In this document: positions 18,980-28,805 of the stretch, piece after piece | How the letters are laid out: the number at the start of each line of letters is the position of its first letter | How positions within the stretch are numbered: the first letter of the stretch is position 1 | Origin: Streptomyces aurantiacus JA 4570 | GTDB taxonomy: Bacteria; Actinomycetota; Actinomycetes; Streptomycetales; Streptomycetaceae | DNA: 33,279 nucleotides | Reading direction: 5' to 3' | Assembly (NCBI RefSeq): GCF_000414115.1 | Contig: NZ_AOPZ01000188.1 | Coordinates: 1-33,279 of the forward strand | Translations under genes and position numbers: made by a program | Notes under the pieces: generated by a model | The model's database searches: none | Told to the model about the DNA's origin: nothing | What the model saw: the letters and a program-made list of their open reading frames with translations, nothing else

Positions 18980-19970
18980 AAGAGCCCTGTGCGGGCGGCA
19001 GCGCCGCGATGGCCGCCAGGTCCTCGCGCGTCAGCCGCACCCCCGCCGCCCCGGCGTTCTCCCGTGCCCAGCGCTCCCGCTTGGCGCCGGGGATCGGCAC
19101 CACCTGCGGGCCCTGCGCGAGCACCCAAGCCAGCGCCACCTGCGCGGGCGTCGCGCCGTGCCGCTCGGCGACCCGGCGCAGGCCCACCACCAGCGGCTGG
19201 TTGGCCGCCATCATCTCGGCGGTGAAGCGCGGGTGCCGGGCCCGCAGATCGTCCCGCTCGAAACCCTGGCCGGGCGTCAGCGTGCCGGTGAGGAAACCGT
19301 TCCCCAGCGGCATCGCCGCGAGCAGCCCCACCCCGCGCGCCGCGCACCACGGCAGCAGCGACTCCAGCGCCTCCGGCGACCACACCGACAGCTCGGCCTG
19401 CACCGCCGTCACCGGGAACACCTGCTGGACCCGCTCCAGCTGCCGGATCGTGGCGTCGTGCAGCCCCGTGCGCACCCCCGCCCTGCGGCCCGCGCGCGCC
19501 CCCACCGCGCACAGCCCGAGCGCCCGCACCTTGCCCGCCGTCACCAGCTCGGCCATCGCGCCCCACGTCTCCTCGACGGGCACTTCGGGATCGGCGCGGT
19601 GCAACTGGTACAGATCGATGGTGTCCGTCTGGAGGCGCCGCAGCGACGCGTCGCAGGCCCGCTTCACATAGCCGGGGCGGCCGTTGGCGACGATGTGCTG
19701 CTCGCCGACGAGCAGCCCGCACTTCGTCGACACGAAGGCGTCCGCGCGCCGTTCCCTGAGTACCCGGCCGAGCAGCAGCTCATTGGTGAACGGCCCGTAC
19801 ATGTCCGCCGTGTCGAGGAGCGACGAACCCTGGTCGAGCGCCGCGTGCACGGTCCGCAGCGAGGCGTCCCCCCGCTGCCGCGAGCCGGTGTACGCCCAGT
19901 GCATCGGCATGCAGCCGAGCCCGACGGCGCCCACTGCGAGCGCTCCGGCGCCGATCGTCCTGCGCTCCAC
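18972..19970 (-). CDS. Aldo/keto reductase
   Basis: A 332-aa cytoplasmic NADPH-dependent oxidoreductase of the AKR superfamily. The catalytic tetrad is visible as Asp53 and Tyr58 (LLDTADMYGP), Lys83 (VSTKCG) and His124 (DLYQLHRAD). The NADPH-binding end of the barrel is represented by VVPIPGAKRERWARENAGAAGVRL. I chose GTG 19968-19970 because GGGAGGG lies nine bases upstream; the frame is open to 20153, but that extension is Arg-rich and unlike the family. It is divergent from the hydroxyacid dehydrogenase gene, with 106 bp between starts. The substrate is unknown. Confidence 0.9.
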   Translation of the reverse strand: MERRTIGAGALAVGAVGLGCMPMHWAYTGSRQRGDASLRTVHAALDQGSSLLDTADMYGPFTNELLLGRVLRERRADAFVSTKCGLLVGEQHIVANGRPGYVKRACDASLRRLQTDTIDLYQLHRADPEVPVEETWGAMAELVTAGKVRALGLCAVGARAGRRAGVRTGLHDATIRQLERVQQVFPVTAVQAELSVWSPEALESLLPWCAARGVGLLAAMPLGNGFLTGTLTPGQGFERDDLRARHPRFTAEMMAANQPLVVGLRRVAERHGATPAQVALAWVLAQGPQVVPIPGAKRERWARENAGAAGVRLTREDLAAIAALPPAQGSWD

Positions 19971-20076
19971 CTGGCCGTACCCTCCCCTGTCCGGTGATCT
20001 TCGTCCCGGCGGCCCCCAACGTAACCTCTGCGCCCGGGCGCGCCGCGTGCGGCCTGTGCGCATTAGCCTCCTGACC

Positions 20077-21024
20077 ATGACAAGCGACGTCTGGCTGCCA
20101 GTGGAAGCGTCCGAGATCGAGGGACTGCCCGCCACCTCCGAAGGAGGTCTCACCTACCGATACTGGAACGGCGGCGACTATCCCGCCGACCCCGCCGACT
20201 GCGTCTTCTACGCGGTCCCGTACATGATCGACCCCGAGGTCTGCGCGCGACCGCTGCCCGCGATGACGTCCCTGCGCGTGGTGCAGACCCTGACGGCGGG
20301 CGTCGACCATGTGCTGTCCGCGGTCGAGCGGCTCCCTCCGGGTGTTCAGTTGTGCAACGCGCGCGGGGTGCACGAGGCCAGCACCGCCGAGCTGGCCCTT
20401 ACGCTGACGCTCGCCTCCCTGCGGGGCATTCCGCGTTTTGTGGAGGGGCAGCGGGTGCAGGAGTGGCGCCAGGGGTTCAATCCGGCGCTCGCCGACAAGT
20501 CCGTGCTCATCGTGGGGTACGGATCGATCGGTTCCGCGATCGAGGACCGGCTCGCGGGCTTTGAGTGTGCGCGGGTGGCGCGCGTCGCGCGCTCCGAGCG
20601 CACCACGGAGCGCGGGCTCGTGCATCCGCTCTCCGAACTGCCTCGACTGCTCCCGGAGGCCGATGTCGTGATCCTTTCCACCCCGCTCACCACCTCCACG
20701 CGCGGGTTGGTGAACGCGGACTTCCTGGCGCGCATGAAGGACGGCGCGCTGTTGGTGAACGTCGCCCGCGGCCCCGTCGTCGACACCAAGGCGCTTCTGG
20801 CGGAGCTGGAGAGCGGCCGCCTCACCGCCGCCCTGGACGTCACCGATCCGGAGCCGCTGCCCGCCGGACACCCGCTGTGGCAGGCCCCCGGCGTGCTCAT
20901 CAGCCCGCACGTGGGCGGGCCGACGTCCGCGTTCCTGCCCCGCGCCAAGCGTCTGCTGTCGGGTCAGGTGAACCGCTGTGCCGCCGGGGAGCCGCTCGTC
21001 AACGTCGTCCTGACGACGTCCTAG
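20077..21024 (+). CDS. D-isomer-specific 2-hydroxyacid dehydrogenase
   Basis: A 315-aa NAD(P)-dependent dehydrogenase. It has the Rossmann motif VLIVGYGSIGSAIEDRL, catalytic Arg in NVARGPVVD, Glu in DVTDPEPLPAGHPLW and His in ISPHVGGPT. The strand after the glycine motif ends RVARSER rather than with an acidic residue, which suggests NADP preference (inference). ATG 20077 has no purine-rich site upstream. TAGCCT at 20064-20069 ends seven bases before it, so a leaderless transcript is plausible. The substrate could be glyoxylate, hydroxypyruvate or another 2-oxoacid. Confidence 0.88.
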   Translation: MTSDVWLPVEASEIEGLPATSEGGLTYRYWNGGDYPADPADCVFYAVPYMIDPEVCARPLPAMTSLRVVQTLTAGVDHVLSAVERLPPGVQLCNARGVHEASTAELALTLTLASLRGIPRFVEGQRVQEWRQGFNPALADKSVLIVGYGSIGSAIEDRLAGFECARVARVARSERTTERGLVHPLSELPRLLPEADVVILSTPLTTSTRGLVNADFLARMKDGALLVNVARGPVVDTKALLAELESGRLTAALDVTDPEPLPAGHPLWQAPGVLISPHVGGPTSAFLPRAKRLLSGQVNRCAAGEPLVNVVLTTS

Positions 21025-21613
21025 CCGAGGGGCGCGGAGCCGGGGAGCCCCGATATCCGCACGCTCCGCAGCCGCCCGCGTGCGCCGCGTGTCCGCATTG
21101 ACGCTGACAGTCACGGAGAGTAGAGCGACCCTGTCCCTGAGTGACGAGACTGGTGTATCGTCCCGACAGGGGCTGCGCCGTGCACCGTTCGGCGCCGGGG
21201 ATGTGAGCAACAGGACTGCGAGGGGGGCGACGGGCGATGCACGGCCTATGGGCGAACGATCCGACGCGGCGGGACCACCGCCTGCGACTCTCGCGCACAC
21301 CAGCTCGCAGACGCCGGCCCAGTGCCGGGCGCCAGCGACTCCTGCACTTTCTGCGCCGGTCCGGCCGACACCGTCCGCGTCCGCCCGGTGTCACTTCGCC
21401 ACCCACCCACCCGTCGCGTACGAGCCCTTCGCGGCCGAACCCGTCGGGCGTGGGCCCAGACCGCAGGAGCCGAACCCGCACCAGCTTGCCGCGTACGACG
21501 CCGTCATGCGCGTATCCACGCCGGACGGCCCGGCAGTTCGGCGACTCGCGTACGGCGAGCCCGCCCTGCCGCGGCCCCGCGCCGGACACCGCCGCGCCGA
21601 GGGGAGCGGGCCG
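21025..21613 (+). other. 589-bp region upstream of the second c-di-GMP gene
   Basis: The region holds a promoter candidate (21098-21126) and then a stretch where two frames are open. The frame of the downstream GGDEF gene is open from 21080, with an ATG at 21248. A 126-aa Arg/Pro-rich frame runs 21237-21617 with an AGGGGGG ribosome-like site and ends as GTGA at the start I prefer for the GGDEF gene. Neither open stretch has recognisable domains; I treat the region mainly as leader. Confidence 0.45.
21098..21126 (+). promoter_or_regulatory. Sigma-70-type promoter candidate for the PAS-GGDEF gene
   Basis: TTGACG (21098-21103) and TAGAGC (21121-21126) are separated by exactly 17 bp. Transcription would begin near 21133. 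It lies downstream of the earliest open start (21080), which argues against that start. Confidence 0.6.
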
Positions 21614-24600
21614 GTGAGCGGGCAGTCGGCCTCCGCGACCGTCCTGGAGGGCAGGCTCGGGTCGCCCGTGCCGCCGCCGGGGACGCCGACGGCCCGGCGC
21701 CCGGCCTCCGGCGGCGGTGCCGGACTGCTCTCCCAGGTCGTCCTGCTGCTGGTCTGCGGGGGGTACGCGACCGGGTCCGCGCTCGGCTGGGGCTCCGGCC
21801 GACTCGCCCTGATCATGGGCGACTTCGGGCTCAGCGCCGCCGCCGCGGCCGCCGCCGTGTCCTGTTACCGGTACTCCCGTACCCGCCGCAGCCGCTTTCG
21901 ACCCGCATGGCTGCTGTTCGCGCTCTCCTCCGCGATGGCGGCCTGCGGCAACGGCGTCTGGGGCTGGTACGAGGTCGTCCTCCAGGTGCCCGTGCCGGAC
22001 CGGGGCATCGCGGACCTGTTCTTCCTGTGCTTCGCGCCGCCCGCCATCATCGGGCTGCTCGTGCTCGCCAAGCGGCCCGTCACGCGGGCCGGTTGGGTGT
22101 GCCTCGGCCTGGACGCCTGGCTCATCGGCGGCTCCCTGCTCACGCTGTCCTGGAGCCTCGCCCTCGCGCACAACGCGCAGTTCGAGGGCCCCAGCGTCGC
22201 GCACGCCGCGCTGTCGCTCGCGTATCCGCTCCTGGACATCGCGCTCGTCAGCATGGTTCTCGCGCTGCACTTCAGAAGGTCCTCGGCCAACCGCACGGCC
22301 GTGAACACCGCCATCGGCGCGCTCGCCCTCACGGTGATGTGCGACGCGCTGTTCACCTCGCCGCTGCTGCACGCCAGTTACCGCTCGGGGCAACTGCTCG
22401 ACGCGGGCTGGTTCGCCGGCTCGCTGCTGCTCGCGTACGCCCCCTGGGCCGCGCCCTGGCCCGCCCGCGCCGAGGAGAGCCCGGCACGCGCGGCGTCCCG
22501 GGTGTACGGCAGAGCCCGGTTCGACGTCCGCGGCCGCGAGCACGACGACCGGCCGGGCGAGCGCGGCGACAACCGCGGGAGGTACGCCACCACCCGCCCC
22601 ATCGCCGGATCGCTCGCCGCCCTCACGCCCTACCTGGCCGCCGCCGTCTGCACCCTGGGGATCCTCTACAACGTCCTCAACGGCAGAAGCGTCGACGAGG
22701 TGGTGCTGTTCACCGCGGGCACGGTCGTCCTCGCGCTCGTGGTGCGCCAGGGCATCATGCTGCTCGACAACATCACGCTCACCCAGGAACTGGCCCAGAA
22801 GGAGAACCACTTCAGGTCCCTCGTGCAGGGATCGAGCGACGTCATCATGATCGCCGCGCCGAGCGGCATCCTGCGGTACGTCAGCCCGGCGGCGGCCGGA
22901 GTCTACGGCCGCGAGGCCGACGAACTCGTCGGCTCCGAACTGGCCACGCTCATCCACCCGGAGGACCTCGGCCGCGTCGTCCACGAAGTGCGCCGCTTCC
23001 TCGCCGCCAACCCGGTCGAGGAGCCGACCACCCGCATCGAGTGCCGCTTCAAGTCCGGCTGCGGCGAGTGGCTGAACGTGGAGTCCACCGTCAACCGCCA
23101 CCACGGCGGCCTCATCTTCAACAGCCGTGACGTCACCGAACGCGTGCGCCTCCAGGCCCAGTTGCAGCACAACGCCGAGCACGATCCGCTCACCGACCTG
23201 CCCAACCGGGCACTCTTCACCCGCCGAGTCGCCGCCGCGCTCGGCGGTCGCAGAGTCACCGACCGGGGCACGGCAGTCCTCTTCATCGACCTCGACGGAT
23301 TCAAGGCCGTCAACGACACGATCGGGCACCAGGCGGGCGACGCGCTGCTCGTGCAGTCCGCCCAGCGGCTCCAGGAGGCGGTCCGCGCCTCCGACACCGC
23401 TTCCCGGCTCGGCGGCGACGAGTTCGCCGCCCTGATCGTCGGCGACGGCACCCGCGACCAGGTCGCGCGCGAGAAGCACATCTTCGAGCTCGCCGACCGT
23501 CTGAGAATCCGCCTCTCCCAGCCCTACGACATCGACGGCAACGATGTCCGGGTCGCCGCGTCCATCGGCGTCGCCTTCGCCGAACCGGGCGTCGGCGCGG
23601 GGGAGTTGCTGCGCAACGCCGACCTCGCGATGTACCGCGCCAAGGCCGCGGGCAAGGGCCGCGTCGAGCTGTACGCCCCCCAGATGCAGGCCGACGTGGC
23701 GCGCAAGGCCGAGCTGGCCACACGGCTGCGCAGCGCCCTGCACGACGGCGAGTTCGTGCTGCTCCACCAGCCCGTGGTGTCCCTGGAGACCGGCCGCATC
23801 ACCTCCGTCGCCGCCCAGGCGCGCTGGCGCTCGGCCCAGGGCATCCTCTTCACGCCCGCCGAGTTCCTGCGCCCCGCCGACGGCGGCGACCGCGCCGCCG
23901 AGCTCGGCCGCTGGCTCCTCGAAGAAGCCGTGGAGCACGCCGCCGAGCGCGCCCAGACCGGCCACGCCGTGCCCGTCTGCGTGCGGGTCAGCGCCCGCCG
24001 CCTCGTCGACCGCTCCCAGCCGCTCGGCTCCGTCGAGGCGCTCCTCACCCGGCACGGGCTGCCCTCCGGTGGACTCGTGGTCGAGCTCGCGGACAGCGAC
24101 CCTCGGGTCTCGCTCGACGACCTGGAGCGCCGCCTGGCCGGTTTGCGCCGCCTCGGCGTCCGCATCGCGCTGGACGGATTCGGCAGTGGCAGTGCGGCCA
24201 TCACCGCACTGCGCCGACTGCCCCTCGACGTACTGAAACTGGACCGCGGTCTGGTCGAGGGCGTCGTGGAGTCCGCGCGGCTGCACAAGATCACCGCCGG
24301 GCTGCTGCGGATCGCGGGCGACCTGGGACTGTGCTCCGTCGCCGAAGGCGTGGACCTCCCCGAGCAGGTCATCGCCCTGCGCGCGATGGGCTGCACCCAT
24401 GGTCAGGGCATGGCCTTCTCCGGTCCGCTCGACGAATACCGGCTGCGCCGGGCCCTGGCGGCGGGCGAGTATCCGGTGCCGGGCGCCCCCGTCGAGCCGG
24501 TGTGCGTGGGCGGCCCGACCGTCGAGCCCGCCGTCTACGGGGAGGGTGCGCCCGCCTTCAAGGCCGCCACGGCGGCGTACGGCGAATCCCCCACTCCGTT

Positions 24601-24703
24601 CGGCGGACCCACCACGCCCTTCGGCGGCACGGGCGCGGCGTACGCGGCCGGATCCGGCTCCTACGGCCGCTCACATAATGAGACGCCCGTCCCACCTACT
24701 TGA
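21614..24703 (+). CDS. Membrane PAS-GGDEF protein with degenerate EAL domain (CdgF-like)
   Basis: Predicted diguanylate cyclase of 1,029 aa. About residues 40-390 hold many membrane helices, with a charged interruption near 290-330. A PAS domain follows (~395-510), starting ENHFRSLVQGSSDVIMIAAPSG. The GGDEF motif is intact at 600-604, with an RxxD inhibitory site (RASD, 591-594). The EAL domain is degraded: the EALxRW position reads AAQARW (733-738), NVS reads RVS, ITE reads LADS and DDFGTGYSS reads DGFGSGSAA. Phosphodiesterase activity is therefore unlikely; it may be a regulatory or binding domain. GTG 21614 has GGGGAG upstream and gives the short N-terminus I associate with homologues; the open frame extends to 21080. 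By synteny just before ilvB it should correspond to S. coelicolor CdgF. Confidence 0.85.
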   Translation: MSGQSASATVLEGRLGSPVPPPGTPTARRPASGGGAGLLSQVVLLLVCGGYATGSALGWGSGRLALIMGDFGLSAAAAAAAVSCYRYSRTRRSRFRPAWLLFALSSAMAACGNGVWGWYEVVLQVPVPDRGIADLFFLCFAPPAIIGLLVLAKRPVTRAGWVCLGLDAWLIGGSLLTLSWSLALAHNAQFEGPSVAHAALSLAYPLLDIALVSMVLALHFRRSSANRTAVNTAIGALALTVMCDALFTSPLLHASYRSGQLLDAGWFAGSLLLAYAPWAAPWPARAEESPARAASRVYGRARFDVRGREHDDRPGERGDNRGRYATTRPIAGSLAALTPYLAAAVCTLGILYNVLNGRSVDEVVLFTAGTVVLALVVRQGIMLLDNITLTQELAQKENHFRSLVQGSSDVIMIAAPSGILRYVSPAAAGVYGREADELVGSELATLIHPEDLGRVVHEVRRFLAANPVEEPTTRIECRFKSGCGEWLNVESTVNRHHGGLIFNSRDVTERVRLQAQLQHNAEHDPLTDLPNRALFTRRVAAALGGRRVTDRGTAVLFIDLDGFKAVNDTIGHQAGDALLVQSAQRLQEAVRASDTASRLGGDEFAALIVGDGTRDQVAREKHIFELADRLRIRLSQPYDIDGNDVRVAASIGVAFAEPGVGAGELLRNADLAMYRAKAAGKGRVELYAPQMQADVARKAELATRLRSALHDGEFVLLHQPVVSLETGRITSVAAQARWRSAQGILFTPAEFLRPADGGDRAAELGRWLLEEAVEHAAERAQTGHAVPVCVRVSARRLVDRSQPLGSVEALLTRHGLPSGGLVVELADSDPRVSLDDLERRLAGLRRLGVRIALDGFGSGSAAITALRRLPLDVLKLDRGLVEGVVESARLHKITAGLLRIAGDLGLCSVAEGVDLPEQVIALRAMGCTHGQGMAFSGPLDEYRLRRALAAGEYPVPGAPVEPVCVGGPTVEPAVYGEGAPAFKAATAAYGESPTPFGGPTTPFGGTGAAYAAGSGSYGRSHNETPVPPT
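24674..24679 (+). promoter_or_regulatory. Candidate -10 element for the ilvB leader
   Basis: CATAAT is close to TATAAT and stands out in GC-rich sequence, lying in the last codons of the GGDEF gene. Transcription would begin near 24686, 51 bases before the leader peptide. The -35 region is unconvincing. Confidence 0.4.
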
Positions 24704-24736
24704 CAGGTGTGGCGCGCCGGAGGGAGGGTCAGAGCC

Positions 24737-24778
24737 ATGCGCACCCGAATTCTCGTACTTGGAAAGCGCGTCGGCTGA
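24737..24778 (+). CDS. ilvB leader peptide (branched-chain amino acid attenuator)
   Basis: A 13-codon ORF encoding MRTRILVLGKRVG, preceded by GGAGGGAGGG at good spacing. Four consecutive codons specify Ile-Leu-Val-Leu, the three end products of the pathway downstream. Three of these are the AT-ending codons ATT, GTA and CTT, rare in this genome, which would heighten ribosome stalling. A terminator lies 56 bases after the stop, and ilvB starts 165 bases after it. Attenuation at actinobacterial ilvB has been predicted by comparative work known to me; direct evidence here is sequence only. Confidence 0.85.
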   Translation: MRTRILVLGKRVG

Positions 24779-24792
24779 AGCTGGGACGCCCC

Positions 24793-24867
24793 GGTCCGGA
24801 CACCGGAGACCCAGCGACCGCACCCGGCGCGCTCCCCTCGCTTGCCCCACGGCACGAGGGGTTTTTT
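24793..24867 (+). terminator. Attenuator of ilvB: pause hairpin and intrinsic terminator
   Basis: A first hairpin uses GGTCCGG/CCGGAGACC (24793-24799, 24803-24811). The terminator is CCCCTCG plus TGCC (24834-24840, 24843-24846) pairing with GGCA plus CGAGGGG (24851-24861), followed by T6 (24862-24867). GCGCGCCGG just upstream of the leader peptide (about 24711-24719) is complementary to CCGGCGCGC at about 24824-24832, giving an alternative fold next to the terminator stem. Confidence 0.85.
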
Positions 24868-24943
24868 GTTGCACTGGCACCTGCCAAACCCTGGCAAACC
24901 CCCCGCGAAGACCCCCGCATCAACCCTCAGCTTCGAGAAGAGA

Positions 24944-26800
24944 ATGCCGATGACCGAGCAGGCCACCGGGGCCCATCCGCAGCCGCGGCCCCGATCCTCA
25001 GGACCGCAGACCGTCTCCGTCGAGAACGTCACGGGCGCGCAGTCGCTGATCCGTTCTCTTGAGGAAGTCGGGGCCGACACGGTATTCGGCATTCCCGGAG
25101 GCGCGATCCTCCCCGCGTACGACCCGATGATGGACTCCACCCGGGTGCGCCACATCCTCGTCCGGCACGAGCAGGGCGCCGGCCACGCGGCCACGGGGTA
25201 CGCGCAGGCCACCGGCAAGGTCGGCGTCTGCATGGCGACCTCGGGCCCCGGTGCCACCAACCTGGTCACGCCCATCGCGGACGCCCACATGGACTCCGTC
25301 CCGCTCGTCGCGATCACCGGCCAGGTGGCCTCCAAGGCGATCGGCACGGACGCCTTCCAGGAGGCGGACATCGTCGGCATCACCATGCCGATCACCAAGC
25401 ACAACTTCCTGGTCACCAAGGCCGAGGACATCCCGCGGACCATCGCGGAGGCATTCCACATCGCCTCCACCGGCCGTCCGGGCCCGGTCCTGGTCGACAT
25501 CGCCAAGGACGCCCTGCAGGCGCGCACCACGTTCACCTGGCCGCCGCAGCAGGAGCTGCCCGGCTACCGCCCGGTGACCAAGCCGCACGCCAAGCAGATC
25601 CGCGAGGCCGCGAAGCTGATCACCGCCGCCAAGCGGCCGGTCCTCTACGTCGGCGGCGGCGTCATCAAGGCGCAGGCCACCGCCGAGCTGAGGGTCCTCG
25701 CCGAGCTCACCGGCGCGCCCGTCACCACCACCCTGATGGCACTGGGCGCCTTCCCCGACAGCCACCCGCTGCACGTGGGAATGCCGGGCATGCACGGAGC
25801 GGTCACCGCCGTCACCGCGCTGCAGAAGGCCGACCTGATCGTCGCCCTCGGAGCCCGCTTCGACGACCGCGTCACCGGCAAGCTGGACAGCTTCGCCCCG
25901 TACGCCAAGGTCGTGCACGCCGACATCGACCCGGCCGAGATCGGCAAGAACCGCGCCGCCGACGTCCCGATCGTCGGCGACGCCCGCGAGGTCATCGCCG
26001 ACCTCGTCCAGGCCATCCAGGCCGAGCACACCGCCGGCCACACCGGCGACTACACCGCCTGGTGGGCCGACCTCAACCGGTGGCGCGAGACCTACCCGCT
26101 CGGCTACGACCACCCGGACAACGGGCAGCTCTCGCCGCAGCAGGTCATCGAGCGCATCGGCCAGTTGGCGCCCGAGGGCACGATCTTCGCGGCGGGCGTC
26201 GGCCAGCACCAGATGTGGGCAGCGCACTTCATCCAGTACGAGCAGCCCGCCACCTGGCTCAACTCCGGCGGCGCCGGGACGATGGGCTACGCGGTCCCGG
26301 CCGCGATGGGCGCAAAGGCCGGACAGCCCGAGCGCACGGTCTGGGCGATCGACGGCGACGGCTGCTTCCAGATGACCAACCAGGAACTGACCACCTGCGC
26401 GCTGAACAACATCCCGGTCAAGGTCGCCATCATCAACAACGGCGCCCTCGGCATGGTCCGCCAGTGGCAGACGCTGTTCTACAACCAGCGCTACTCCAAC
26501 ACCGTGCTGCACAGCGGCCCGGACGCGGACGGCAAGCAGCCGAGCGCCGGCACCCGGGTCCCGGACTTCGTCAAGCTGTCCGAGGCGATGGGCTGTCACG
26601 CGATCCGCTGCGAGGACCCGGCCGACCTCGACAAGGTGATCGAGGAGGCCAACTCCATCAACGACCGGCCCGTCGTCATCGACTTCATCGTCCACGAGGA
26701 CGCCCAGGTCTGGCCCATGGTGGCCGCCGGCACCTCCAACGACGAGGTCATGGCAGCGCGGGGCGTGCGCCCCGACTTCGGCGACAACGAAGACGACTGA
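24944..26800 (+). CDS. ilvB: Acetolactate synthase large subunit
   Basis: The 618-aa ThDP-dependent catalytic subunit of acetohydroxyacid synthase, first shared step of Val/Leu/Ile synthesis. The ThDP-activating Glu is in [15 protein letters not shown], with the N-terminal core [15 protein letters not shown], the central FAD-type domain ([15 protein letters not shown] onward), and the ThDP/Mg motif [12 protein letters not shown] through [12 protein letters not shown]. Two near ATGs exist, 24944 and 24950; GAGAAG precedes both and I use the first ([11 protein letters not shown]). The gene follows the attenuator and is 25 bp from ilvN, with which its product forms the holoenzyme. Confidence 0.97.
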   Translation: MPMTEQATGAHPQPRPRSSGPQTVSVENVTGAQSLIRSLEEVGADTVFGIPGGAILPAYDPMMDSTRVRHILVRHEQGAGHAATGYAQATGKVGVCMATSGPGATNLVTPIADAHMDSVPLVAITGQVASKAIGTDAFQEADIVGITMPITKHNFLVTKAEDIPRTIAEAFHIASTGRPGPVLVDIAKDALQARTTFTWPPQQELPGYRPVTKPHAKQIREAAKLITAAKRPVLYVGGGVIKAQATAELRVLAELTGAPVTTTLMALGAFPDSHPLHVGMPGMHGAVTAVTALQKADLIVALGARFDDRVTGKLDSFAPYAKVVHADIDPAEIGKNRAADVPIVGDAREVIADLVQAIQAEHTAGHTGDYTAWWADLNRWRETYPLGYDHPDNGQLSPQQVIERIGQLAPEGTIFAAGVGQHQMWAAHFIQYEQPATWLNSGGAGTMGYAVPAAMGAKAGQPERTVWAIDGDGCFQMTNQELTTCALNNIPVKVAIINNGALGMVRQWQTLFYNQRYSNTVLHSGPDADGKQPSAGTRVPDFVKLSEAMGCHAIRCEDPADLDKVIEEANSINDRPVVIDFIVHEDAQVWPMVAAGTSNDEVMAARGVRPDFGDNEDD

Positions 26801-28516
<1,716 letters not shown>

Positions 28517-28582
28517 GCCGTGCGGCGCGGGTACGGGGCCAGTTCCTCTGGTGCCGTGCCCGCGCCGTTGTCCTGCGTACTG

Positions 28583-28633
28583 TCGCGGGGCTCCGCCCCA
28601 GACCCCGCTCCTCAATCGCCGGAGGGGCTGAAT
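28583..28633. repeat. Second common Streptomyces intergenic element
   Basis: TCGCGGGGCTCCGCCCCAGA followed by CCCCGCTCCTCAATCGCCGG and AGGGGCTGAAT. It contains the self-complementary GGGGCTCCGCCCC and a GCGGGG/CCCCGC stem. I recognise this as a widespread Streptomyces intergenic sequence. It lies 66 bp after ilvC and may act as a terminator. The GGGGCTCCGCCCC core also occurs in the large hairpin at 30423-30488. Confidence 0.65.
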
Positions 28634-28805
28634 CTTCACGTGCGGGTGATCCTTCCGGTGAGGCGCATCAGGCCCCCGTACGCGCCACTACACTGCAAAC
28701 CACATTCGCGTCAGGCCCACAGCGTCGTGCGTCTTCGCGGCTAGCCACCTCCACCGCCTGCGGCCGTCGGGACGGCCGTCCGCATTGGGACTTGTGAGGA
28801 CTCAC

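Noticed and set aside
19971..20153. Longer aldo/keto reductase
   Set aside because: The extension is Arg-rich, overlaps the divergent gene's 5' end, and the ribosome site favours 19970.
24700..24728. TTGACA at 24700-24705 as the -35 of an ilvB promoter
   Set aside because: No -10-like sequence at 16-19 bp; the downstream position is the GGAGGG ribosome site of the leader peptide.
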